A DNA stretch of 64,000 nucleotides from the NCBI RefSeq assembly GCF_009789555.1, contig NZ_CP046902.1:1442001-1506000 (forward strand), read 5' to 3'. The notes beneath the pieces were generated by a model. That model was not told the DNA's origin, ran no database searches, and worked only from the letters and a program-made list of their open reading frames with translations. Source of the stretch: Stutzerimonas stutzeri (GTDB lineage Bacteria > Pseudomonadota > Gammaproteobacteria > Pseudomonadales > Pseudomonadaceae). Shown here in pieces: positions 53,714-61,102 of this stretch (positions are counted from its first letter, which is position 1; every line of letters begins with the position of its first letter). The translations under genes and the position numbers were made by a program.

Positions 53714-54388
53714 TCAGATGTTCCTTGGGCTCATCATTTCATACTTCGCTACGACGGCCCTGATTGCTTCCTGGATCTCGCGCATTTGCTTCTCGGCAAT
53801 CCTGTTAGCTTCGGACTCCTGCTCAGCCGAAAGCTCGGGGGCCTGCTCGTTGAGGTATACCTGCCAGCCAGCCAGTCGTCTCAGGCTGGCGTCCAGGTGC
53901 TTGGTAGTCACTTCGAGCCTGATCTTGTTCAGCTCCTGCGCAAGCTTGCTTGAGTTGCGGGTGATTGTTTTCTCCAGGGCCTCGCGTCGCTTTCCCTCTT
54001 TCTGCTCTTGGCTCGACTGCAGGGCGCCTGCGATCAGGCTTTCTATGATCGCTGTTTCGGTGGTGTCAGCTTTTTTTGCAAGGATTTTTAGCTTGTCCTT
54101 GGTGTTGAGAGGCAGGGTGAACGAGCACGTCTTTCGACCGCCTTCGGCTTGCCGATAGCGCCGCTGTCTGATGGCGTTTCTCAGTCGCTCAATGAGCTTC
54201 ACGCCTGCGACATCTGACTCCAGGGTGCGGATCGAGTCACCAAAGGTGATGAAAACCATGGCGGGCGACGGGTCGGGCTTAGGCTCAAGTTCATCAGGCC
54301 ATCGATTCAGCAGGTAGTTTGCGGCCCACACTGTCTCCTCACGATCGAGCTTCTTTAGCCAGCCCGGCTTATTCCCGGTCGTCTCCAT
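53714..54388 (-). CDS. ribbon-helix-helix-like putative DNA-binding protein
   Basis: In this 224-aa protein the middle segment 'KTCSFTLPLNTKDKLKILAK' followed by 'KADTTETAIIESLIAGAL' (about residues 86-123) has the strand-helix-helix form of ribbon-helix-helix DNA-binding domains. The C-terminal third is a long amphipathic helix, probably coiled coil. The ATG has AGGAGAAAA upstream. It is divergent from the next gene, and the region between holds eight GTTA boxes and a palindrome, so autoregulation or a partition-like role is plausible. I do not recognise a named family. Confidence 0.55.
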   Translation of the reverse strand: METTGNKPGWLKKLDREETVWAANYLLNRWPDELEPKPDPSPAMVFITFGDSIRTLESDVAGVKLIERLRNAIRQRRYRQAEGGRKTCSFTLPLNTKDKLKILAKKADTTETAIIESLIAGALQSSQEQKEGKRREALEKTITRNSSKLAQELNKIRLEVTTKHLDASLRRLAGWQVYLNEQAPELSAEQESEANRIAEKQMREIQEAIRAVVAKYEMMSPRNI

Positions 54389-54448
54389 CCAATTTTCTCC
54401 TGTTGCTGAGCGGTGCCGCTGCGCGGTGGATGCTCAGCTAATTGCATC

Positions 54449-54538
54449 TTGTTAACGGCAATGTTAACTGCCTCGTTAGAGGATGTTAATAGTGAACTGT
54501 TAATGGATGTGTTAAATGGATTGTTAACGTATTCGTTA
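54449..54538. repeat. array of eight GTTA(AC) boxes at about 12-bp period
   Basis: GTTA begins at 54,449, 54,461, 54,473, 54,483, 54,497, 54,509, 54,521 and 54,533, giving spacings of 12, 12, 10, 14, 12, 12 and 12 bp. Three copies are the full GTTAAC; others read GTTAAT, GTTAAA or GTTAC/G. The array fills the region between two divergent genes. Such iterons act as binding sites for replication initiators or for ribbon-helix-helix repressors. Confidence 0.75.
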
Positions 54539-54544
54539 CATGAA

Positions 54545-54575
54545 TTGTAGATACTGATTTTATAGGTATAAAATC
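54545..54575 (+). promoter_or_regulatory. promoter overlapped by a perfect 20-bp palindrome
   Basis: GATTTTATA (54,556-54,564) and TATAAAATC (54,567-54,575) are exact reverse complements with GG between them. TTGTAG (54,545-54,550) and TATAAA (54,567-54,572) are 16 bp apart and form a plausible promoter for the following gene, with the right arm covering the -10 box. A dimeric repressor bound there would block it. Confidence 0.5.
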
Positions 54576-54610
54576 ACTTCAAATCTGTGTTTACCCGGGC
54601 CTATTTGCGC

Positions 54611-55912
54611 ATGATAGCTCTGTCGTCACTAATAGATGTCAATGCTGAATCAAGATTTTTTCTTCAGGCTTTGATGCTCAGAAAGCCTGACTGGCTGGGT
54701 GCGCCTTATGAGATCAAGTCGGTAGCGAAGGAGCTCTGCTTGACGGAGAGGTTCGCTAGAGATGCGTCGAGGGAGCTGATCAGGGCTGGGCTTCTGATAG
54801 AAAATAAGCAGCACGGTGGTCTTGGGCGCCCAGGTGTCGGTTACGTAGCCTCGGAGTACGTGCGCCGAGTGCTTTGCGAAGTGGACAGGGATCTTGCCCA
54901 CCACGAGCTCATCGTTCGCCTTTTTCTTGAGCCGAATATCTATGCGACTGGGCTGGGGGCTACGTCGACATCGATAGCTCAGAAGGAAAAATCATCCCGT
55001 CCAGCTATCCGCAAAGATGGTCGGCCTGCTGCCCCGGGGGCTAAGGGACGGCTGGGCGCTGCAACCCGAATTTTATTGGCGGCTCTTATCAGTGAGGCCG
55101 ATCAGTGCGGTGTGGTGGCGGAGCTTAGCGGGCGTAAGCTGAGAGAAATGACGGGGCTCGACTCCTCGTCGATCAAGCACCAATTGATTCGTCTATTGAG
55201 CTTGGGCTTTCTTCGAAGCTATGTGCCGGGGGTGTCGAATGGGGTCTTGGTTGGCTCGAAGACTATGAGCATCTACTACCTGAACCTCGACCACCCCCAG
55301 CTTCCAGTGAGGCAGGGGAAGCAGGATCGGGGCTTGGTGGTGTATGCATTTAAAGGGCCGCAAAAGTACAGCCTGGTCGAAGCTGCGCTGCCTTCGACGG
55401 TGCAGTTAGCAGGGGTGGATAATCAGGTTAAAGAGATGCTTTATCACAGGCTGGCAAGTCATGCGTCACAGCTGCTGACGGCTCTCTGGTCTGATCCTAA
55501 GTGCGATATTGCCGATCTGAAGGCTGCAGGCTTCGAAAGCGTTGGCGGTAAGTCAGTCGAGCCACTGACGGTTAGCCCTAGATCGAGCGAGCCTGACCGA
55601 TGGAGTGACTTTAAGGAAAGCTTGCATGCTGAGGCGTGTCGATGGGCCGAAAGCATCTACAAAGGGCTGCGCCGTATGAGCGTATGGCCAGAATACAGGC
55701 CACAGCTGGTGAGGCTCATACCTGCACCTGATGCAGGGGATAGCTGGAGCGTCGTGTCGCTGATTGTCTATCCAGCGCCCAAAGCCAGTAATACATGCCT
55801 TTGGGTATGGGACGTGCGCGGAGGGAGGTCTGACCCGTATGTGGGAGAGGAGGCGTTGGGTTTGGAGCTGCGCTATAGGCTGGCGCTCTTGACCAAGACC
55901 AAGGTGCCCTAG
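54611..55912 (+). CDS. winged-helix-like protein of unknown function
   Basis: The 433-aa protein appears to contain two winged-helix regions: residues about 1-85 ('IKSVAKELCLTERFARDASR', 'LIRAGLLIENK') and about 145-205 ('ELSGRKLREMTGLDSSSIKH', 'LIRLLSLGFLRS'). Between them is a Lys/Arg/Pro/Gly-rich linker. The C-terminal half has no motif that I know. The arrangement resembles plasmid- and satellite-borne DNA-binding proteins, and two such domains would suit binding to the adjacent repeat array. ATG 54,611 gives a reasonable leader; GTG 54,587 is the alternative. Confidence 0.5.
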   Translation: MIALSSLIDVNAESRFFLQALMLRKPDWLGAPYEIKSVAKELCLTERFARDASRELIRAGLLIENKQHGGLGRPGVGYVASEYVRRVLCEVDRDLAHHELIVRLFLEPNIYATGLGATSTSIAQKEKSSRPAIRKDGRPAAPGAKGRLGAATRILLAALISEADQCGVVAELSGRKLREMTGLDSSSIKHQLIRLLSLGFLRSYVPGVSNGVLVGSKTMSIYYLNLDHPQLPVRQGKQDRGLVVYAFKGPQKYSLVEAALPSTVQLAGVDNQVKEMLYHRLASHASQLLTALWSDPKCDIADLKAAGFESVGGKSVEPLTVSPRSSEPDRWSDFKESLHAEACRWAESIYKGLRRMSVWPEYRPQLVRLIPAPDAGDSWSVVSLIVYPAPKASNTCLWVWDVRGGRSDPYVGEEALGLELRYRLALLTKTKVP

Positions 55913-55978
55913 GCCAAGCTAGGGCAGGTGATTTTTTACTGCCCCTGCAGATCCTCTGAGCCACAGAGGAGCCTGCTC

Positions 55979-56209
55979 ATGCGAATCATCCGTCTGAAAG
56001 AAGTCATCGACTCGACCGGCCTGTCTCGGTCGACCCTGTACAAGTACATCGGCGAAGGCACCTTCCCGAAGCCTGTATCGTTGGGCGACCGCTGCGTCGG
56101 CTGGGTCGATAGCGAGGTGCACGACTGGATCCTGGCCAAGATCGAGGAGCGCGATCTGGCTGAGGGAGCCTCCGCACGCCCCATCGGCCATCTGAGCATG
56201 GCCAGCTAG
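55979..56209 (+). CDS. AlpA-family regulator
   Basis: The 76-aa protein starts 'MRIIRLKEVIDSTGLSRSTL' and continues 'YKYIGEGTFPKPVSLGDRCV' and 'GWVDSEVHDWI', the AlpA/MerR-like excisionase-type helix-turn-helix pattern. AlpA proteins regulate integrases or replication genes on prophages and satellites. The ATG has an AGAGGAG ribosome site. It is 66 bp after the previous gene and followed by hairpins. Confidence 0.85.
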   Translation: MRIIRLKEVIDSTGLSRSTLYKYIGEGTFPKPVSLGDRCVGWVDSEVHDWILAKIEERDLAEGASARPIGHLSMAS

Positions 56210-56217
56210 CGCCAGCA

Positions 56218-56249
56218 GCGCCATGATCGGCTTCGGCTGGTCATGGCGC
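56218..56249. repeat. perfect 9-bp hairpin after alpA
   Basis: GCGCCATGA (56,218-56,226) and TCATGGCGC (56,241-56,249) are exact complements with a 14-nt loop. It begins 9 bp after the alpA stop and could be a terminator, though no T run follows. It is the first of three perfect 9-bp hairpins in the gap before the Gp2-like gene. Confidence 0.55.
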
Positions 56250-56265
56250 TTATGCCGACTCGAAC

Positions 56266-56298
56266 AGCTTTGGGCTCTCAGCTAACTCTCCCAAAGCT
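56266..56298. repeat. second perfect 9-bp hairpin in the alpA-Gp2 gap
   Basis: AGCTTTGGG (56,266-56,274) and CCCAAAGCT (56,290-56,298) are exact complements with a 15-nt loop. The rest of the 318-bp gap (56,210-56,527) includes a G-poor, A/C-rich stretch at about 56,400-56,450 on the + strand, a bias that can mark origins of rolling-circle elements. Confidence 0.55.
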
Positions 56299-56490
56299 CA
56301 ATGCGGCAAATCTCTCGACAGGCTCGGCAATGTTGCTCCCCATTGCCCGGCCTGGTCGGGACGGTCGGTTATGGGCAGGGCTGCATCTATTGATATAGCT
56401 ATTAACTACCAACTCTTACTATCCATCACTACCCATCACCACTGACTACACCAGAGGGAAAGAAGACCAGTAAAAAGAAACAGACCACGT

Positions 56491-56523
56491 ACCTGGTATG
56501 CACCAACAACCAACCAGGTACTC
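56491..56523 (+). promoter_or_regulatory. third perfect hairpin, directly before the Gp2-like start
   Basis: GTACCTGGT (56,491-56,499) and ACCAGGTAC (56,515-56,523) are exact complements with a 15-nt loop. The right arm contains the AGG that serves as the only visible ribosome site for ATG 56,528. The hairpin could hide this site and limit translation, or be a binding site for the replication protein itself. Confidence 0.5.
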
Positions 56524-56527
56524 AGCC

Positions 56528-57499
56528 ATGAACAACCGCAAGCACAACACCCACCTCTCACAGTCCGACATAGCCCTGCAGATCGAATCACTCGTCCAGG
56601 CTATCGAGCGCAGCGATACACCCGCATATCGGATCACGCACAAACGTTCAGGCTATGAGCAGGTCGAGCAGACCAGGCTCTCCCGATACTTCACCAACGT
56701 CCAGCAGATGTACAACCTGTTCGATGATCGTGTGCCATACGACTACAGCGAGCACCTGTTAGCGTTCCGGGAGGCCTGTGACGACATCGGCCTTCAGCGC
56801 TCACCCAATGGCCCTATTTGCATGAGTGAGACGGGTACCTACTGGCTAAGTCATCAGCAGAGCATGAACGTCCTGACCGAGCGGATCCGTGAGTTGACTC
56901 GTCAGCAACGTTATCGACGCAGGCCAGGGGATCGACGAGAGCTGGCCAAGCAGCAGGCGAGGGAAATGGAGGCGTACACGGATGCTGTGATGAGCCTGTA
57001 CTCCCGCACAACGGTCATCAGACTGGATCTGTATTACCGACCTGAAGCTCAGGCCAGACTTCGAGTCGAGCGAGTCTTTGATCACCTGGATGATCTGATC
57101 TACGAGCACAGCCGTCACCTGACTTTCGAGCACCTGATCGGCTACACGTACTCAGTGGAGCAAGGGGATCGGAATGATGGTAGGGGATACCACATCCATG
57201 CAGCCTACTTCTTCAATGGCAACCAGGTGTGCCGGGATGTCTGGAAGGCGATTGAGATCAGCGAGCTGTGGGAGGCGGTCACTCGTGGTCAGGGCTATGC
57301 CCATAGCTGCAATCACGACAAGGATCAGTACGGCGACAAGCTAGGCATTGGCCAGATCCAGAGGGACGATCAGTCGAGACGGCCCCATACGCACTACGCC
57401 ATGAAATACCTAGTCAAGGACGATCAGCACCTGCGCTTGAAGCCTGCAGGGGCGCGTTGCCTGCGTAAGGGGGCTCTGAGCCGTGCTCGTCGCGGATAA
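56528..57499 (+). CDS. inovirus Gp2-type (YagK/YfjJ) replication-like protein
   Basis: The 323-aa protein resembles the inovirus Gp2/YagK-YfjJ family. It has 'GYHIHAAYFFNG', an HxH that fits the metal-binding motif of HUH (rolling-circle) endonucleases, and further down 'HTHYAMKYLVKD' with a Tyr-xx-x-Lys arrangement that could hold the nucleophile. Such proteins are carried by P4-like satellites and small integrative elements. The ATG at 56,528 was preferred to one 30 bp upstream because of the family N-terminus and the ribosome site. It may start replication of the excised element. Confidence 0.7.
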   Translation: MNNRKHNTHLSQSDIALQIESLVQAIERSDTPAYRITHKRSGYEQVEQTRLSRYFTNVQQMYNLFDDRVPYDYSEHLLAFREACDDIGLQRSPNGPICMSETGTYWLSHQQSMNVLTERIRELTRQQRYRRRPGDRRELAKQQAREMEAYTDAVMSLYSRTTVIRLDLYYRPEAQARLRVERVFDHLDDLIYEHSRHLTFEHLIGYTYSVEQGDRNDGRGYHIHAAYFFNGNQVCRDVWKAIEISELWEAVTRGQGYAHSCNHDKDQYGDKLGIGQIQRDDQSRRPHTHYAMKYLVKDDQHLRLKPAGARCLRKGALSRARRG

Positions 57500-57512
57500 G
57501 TGAATGCGAAGG

Positions 57513-58160
57513 CTACTTGGCTTTTGCGACCATTAACTCAGACCAGCGAGTGGTATAGGCGGGGGAAAGCAACTCTCTGCGCATTGCCCACTCGACTGGC
57601 TTGGCTATGCGTCCTGGCTGCAGTGTGCCGCGTCCCCAGCGATTGTTGATCGCGTCCAGAGTGCTCATCAGTCGCTCGGTTTTCACGGGCTGTTCAGGGG
57701 CAAACAGATCCGGCGTGTATTCGTTCTTGCGGCACAGATCCAGGAGCAGCACTTGAGCCTTGGCGTAGCTGAAGCCTTCTCTGAAGACCTGCTGCAATCC
57801 AGCCTGAACAGCCTTGACGATCAGTCGGCTGTCGTCGGTCGGGTAGGGCAGCTGGCAGAGGACGCCATTGGCATATTTCGCTTCAGTTGGATTGAACATC
57901 CCGGTGCGCAGACTGACCCTCACCTGCCTGCAGAGCGACTCCTGCTTGCGGAGCTTTTCAGCAGCGCGCGTCGCATAGCTGGTGACGGCCTCTTGGATAG
58001 GCGCTAACTCTCGCAGGCGCTTACCGAATGATCTGCTTGAGCATATCTCCTGCTTGGGTTCGATCTCGTTCTCGATCTCCAGGCACGCCACACCGCGCAG
58101 TTCGCGCACAGTTTTCTCGACCACGACATTGAATCGCTTGCGCAGTGTCCATGCATCTTA
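57513..58160 (-). pseudogene. umuC: umuC, C-terminal fragment
   Basis: The minus strand encodes about 215 residues matching the end of the Y-family polymerase V subunit UmuC: 'RKRFNVVVEKTVRELRGVAC', 'KQEICSSRSFGKRLRELAPI', 'YATRAAEKLRKQESLCRQVR' and 'AMRRELLSPAYTTRWSELM'. The palm and finger domains with the catalytic acidic residues (the first half of about 420 aa) are missing. Similarity ends near 58,160, where the next element begins. It is probably not expressed as an active polymerase and marks a rearrangement junction. It converges on the Gp2-like gene, 13 bp away. Confidence 0.85.
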
Positions 58161-58306
58161 CCGATACTGGCCCGAAGTTATCCAACCGGTTAAGGTGTGG
58201 CATCGATCACATATACCTCGCAGGGAAGCGGCGAGCACGCCCTGCCCTGCAAGCTTTAGGGCGGCAAAGCTTTTGGCTGGCCACAGATAAATAAAAGGAA
58301 GACTTC

Positions 58307-61087
58307 ATGTCGATCAACCAAACTCAGCTCTACGACACCCTTCAATCTCTTACCCAGCGTGAGGATGCCCAGGCCGAGTTCATTTATGGCTTCCTGGATG
58401 CCTATGGCTTTGCCAAGAGCACCATCACCCAGGTCAGGAACGGCGGTGCTCGCAACGTGGCTAAGGTCGCGGGTGATGTGGCGCTGAAAGGCCAGCTCTA
58501 TTTCCGTGCGATTCCGGCGGGCGAAAATGTTCATGAGGCGGCGGAAAGCCTGAAGGACAGCGATGTCATCAAGGCCCAGAAGATCCGCTTCGTCATCGTT
58601 ACCAACTTCAATGATCTGGTGGCCTATGACGTGAAGGCTGATGAGCGCATGGAAACGCCGTTCACCGACCTGCATCAGCAGTACACCTTCTTCCTGCCGC
58701 TGGCCGGCCTCGAGAAAAGCTATACCCATTCGGAAAGCGTGGCAGACGTAAAGGCTGCTGAGAAAATGGGGCGGCTGTTCGATCTGATTCGTGAGCGTAA
58801 CCAAATCAGCACTGCTGAAGAGGTTCATGCGCTCAACGTGTTCCTGACCCGGCTACTGTTCTGTTTCTTTGCTGAAGATACGGGGATCTTCGCCAAGAAC
58901 CAGTTCACAGATGCGATTAAGTCGACGACCCGCGAGGATGGCGAGGATCTGGCTGAGTTCTTGGGCAAGCTGTTTGCTGTGCTCAACGAGTCGGACAACA
59001 GCAGCCTGCGGCAGTCACTGCCGAAGCACCTGAGCGACTTCCCGTATGTGAACGGCGGCCTGTTCGAGAAGGAAACGCCGATCCCGGTGTTTGGGGCCAA
59101 GTCGCGCCGTCTGTTGCTGGAATGCAGCACCCTGGACTGGTCGCAGATCAACCCCGACATCTTCGGCTCGATGTTCCAGGCGGTGATCGATGAGGATCAG
59201 CGCGGCACGCTGGGGCAGCACTACACCTCCGTGAGCAACATCATGAAGGTCATCAAGCCGCTGTTCCTCGACAAGCTTTATGCCGAGTTGGAACGCTCCC
59301 GTGGCAGTGAGAAGAAGCTCCAGGCCCTGCTGGAGCGGGTGTCGTCCATCAAGGTATTCGACCCTGCCTGCGGCTCTGGCAACTTCTTGATCATCGCTTA
59401 CAAGGAGCTGCGCCGCTTCGAGATGGAGGTGTTCCGTGCGCTGAACGCCGTCAGCAAGCAGAACGTCATCTTCATGACGGGTATCCAGCTGTCTCAGTTC
59501 TACGGCATCGAGATTGACGATTTCGCGCATGAGATTGCCCTGCTGTCTCTTTGGCTGGCCGAGCACCAGATGCACCAGGAGTTCCAGGTGGCGTTCGGGC
59601 ATGCCGAGCCGATGCTGCCGCTGAAAGCGAGTGGGAATATCGTGCATGGAAATAGCTTGACCATGAGTTGGGAATCGATATGTCCGCGGTTTGGTGAAAA
59701 TAAATCTCCGGCTGAGGTTTATATATGTGGAAATCCTCCATTTGTTGGTAAGAAGGACAGGACAAGCGCTCAGTCTGATGATCTTGAGAGAATTCTTGGT
59801 GGGGTTAAAGGCTTTAAGTGCCTTGATTATGTTTCGTGCTGGTTTTATAAGGCCGCTGAGTTTGTCTGCGGAACGATTTGTGAGTGCTCTTTTGTTGCAA
59901 CAAACTCTATTGCTCAGGGTGAGCAGGTGGGGGTTTTGTGGCCATCGATAAAAGATATTGGGGTTTCTATATCTTTTGCGTACAGACCATTTGTTTGGAA
60001 GAATAGCGCAAAGTCAAACGCTGGCGTCCATGTCGTTGTAATTGGACTCTCTTCCTCAAGAAAAGAATTCAAGATATTTGATGAGTCTTCTGGTGAATTA
60101 ATGGAGTCGAAGGCGAAAAACATAAATCCTTACCTCCTTGACTCTGATTGCGGACCTGTACTGTCTAGATCTGCTGCGCTGTGCGATGTCAGTATGATTA
60201 TGGATGGTAATAACTATACAAAGAGCAGCGGACTTATAATGGATAGCTCTGAGAAGGATGAGCTTATTCGGCTGGAGCCAAAATCTGCCAAGTGGATTAG
60301 GAGGTTTGTTGGTGCTGATGAGTTTTTGAAATCGAAGGATCGATGGTGCCTTTGGCTGAGAGATGCGAGAATTGAAGAAATTCTTGATATGCCGCTAGTT
60401 AAAGATAGAGTTGATTCCGTAAGGCAAGAGCGACTCCTCAGCGATAAGAAAGAGACTCGCGAGAAAGCATCGTTGGTGCCACATCTTTTCCCTGAGATTA
60501 GGCAGCCTAGAGATGGGCAATACCTTATTGTTCCTAGGGTTACGTCTGAGCGAAGAGTTTATGCCCCTATTGGGTATATGGACGCATCGGTAATCACCAG
60601 CAATCAAGTTTTGATGATTCCGGAAGCTGGCCTCTTTGAGTTCGGAGTGCTTTCATCAGAGACTCATATGGATTGGCTGAGGGTGGTTGGTGGACGGCTT
60701 GAGAGCCGTTACCGTTACTCAGCCTCTCTGGTTTACAACACCTTTCCTTGGCCAGAAGTAACCGATGCCCAGCGCAGGGAGATCGAGTTACTTGCAGAAG
60801 ATGTGCTGATGGCCCGCGAAAACTACCCCGATAAGTCACTTGCTAATCTGTATGACCCGGAATTAATGCCCGATGATCTTAAGGCTGCGCACAAGGCGCT
60901 CGATGCTGCCGTTGAGCATCTCTACCGTGCTCGGCCGTTCCGTGATGCTTTTGAGCGGCTAGAGCATCTGTTCGCACGCTATGAGAAGCTGATCGAGCAG
61001 GAGAATCAGCAGAAGGCTGCTGAGGCTGCTGCCAAGAAGCTTCGTAAACCGCGCGCAGCCAAGACGGTCACCGCTGAACAACTTTGA
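58307..61087 (+). CDS. MmeI-like DNA (adenine-N6) methyltransferase, nuclease motif apparently lost
   Basis: The 926-aa protein has an MmeI/type IIG layout: N-terminal nuclease-like domain (1 to about 160), helical region, methyltransferase with motif I 'FDPACGSGNFLI' (about 352-363) and motif IV 'GNPPFVGK' (about 474-481), target-recognition region (to about 800) and a C-terminal helical tail. In the first domain, the position where MmeI-like proteins have E-x-K reads 'GQLYFRAIPAGENVHEAAES', with no acidic-Lys pair, so cleavage is probably not done by this protein. Bases about 59,640-60,740 are markedly AT-rich compared with both flanks, as if the specificity part had been swapped. AAGGAAG precedes the ATG. 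It heads a three-gene operon. Confidence 0.8.
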   Translation: MSINQTQLYDTLQSLTQREDAQAEFIYGFLDAYGFAKSTITQVRNGGARNVAKVAGDVALKGQLYFRAIPAGENVHEAAESLKDSDVIKAQKIRFVIVTNFNDLVAYDVKADERMETPFTDLHQQYTFFLPLAGLEKSYTHSESVADVKAAEKMGRLFDLIRERNQISTAEEVHALNVFLTRLLFCFFAEDTGIFAKNQFTDAIKSTTREDGEDLAEFLGKLFAVLNESDNSSLRQSLPKHLSDFPYVNGGLFEKETPIPVFGAKSRRLLLECSTLDWSQINPDIFGSMFQAVIDEDQRGTLGQHYTSVSNIMKVIKPLFLDKLYAELERSRGSEKKLQALLERVSSIKVFDPACGSGNFLIIAYKELRRFEMEVFRALNAVSKQNVIFMTGIQLSQFYGIEIDDFAHEIALLSLWLAEHQMHQEFQVAFGHAEPMLPLKASGNIVHGNSLTMSWESICPRFGENKSPAEVYICGNPPFVGKKDRTSAQSDDLERILGGVKGFKCLDYVSCWFYKAAEFVCGTICECSFVATNSIAQGEQVGVLWPSIKDIGVSISFAYRPFVWKNSAKSNAGVHVVVIGLSSSRKEFKIFDESSGELMESKAKNINPYLLDSDCGPVLSRSAALCDVSMIMDGNNYTKSSGLIMDSSEKDELIRLEPKSAKWIRRFVGADEFLKSKDRWCLWLRDARIEEILDMPLVKDRVDSVRQERLLSDKKETREKASLVPHLFPEIRQPRDGQYLIVPRVTSERRVYAPIGYMDASVITSNQVLMIPEAGLFEFGVLSSETHMDWLRVVGGRLESRYRYSASLVYNTFPWPEVTDAQRREIELLAEDVLMARENYPDKSLANLYDPELMPDDLKAAHKALDAAVEHLYRARPFRDAFERLEHLFARYEKLIEQENQQKAAEAAAKKLRKPRAAKTVTAEQL

Positions 61088-61102
61088 AAGGATGCACCCA
61101 CG

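Noticed and set aside
53518..53720. tRNA gene as integration target of the second accessory region
   Set aside because: No cloverleaf or TTCRA-type sequence was found; the segment contains only terminator hairpins and a direct repeat.
56400..56460. Short A/C-rich repeats considered as a CRISPR array
   Set aside because: There are no repeats of 20 bp or more, no regular spacers and no cas genes.
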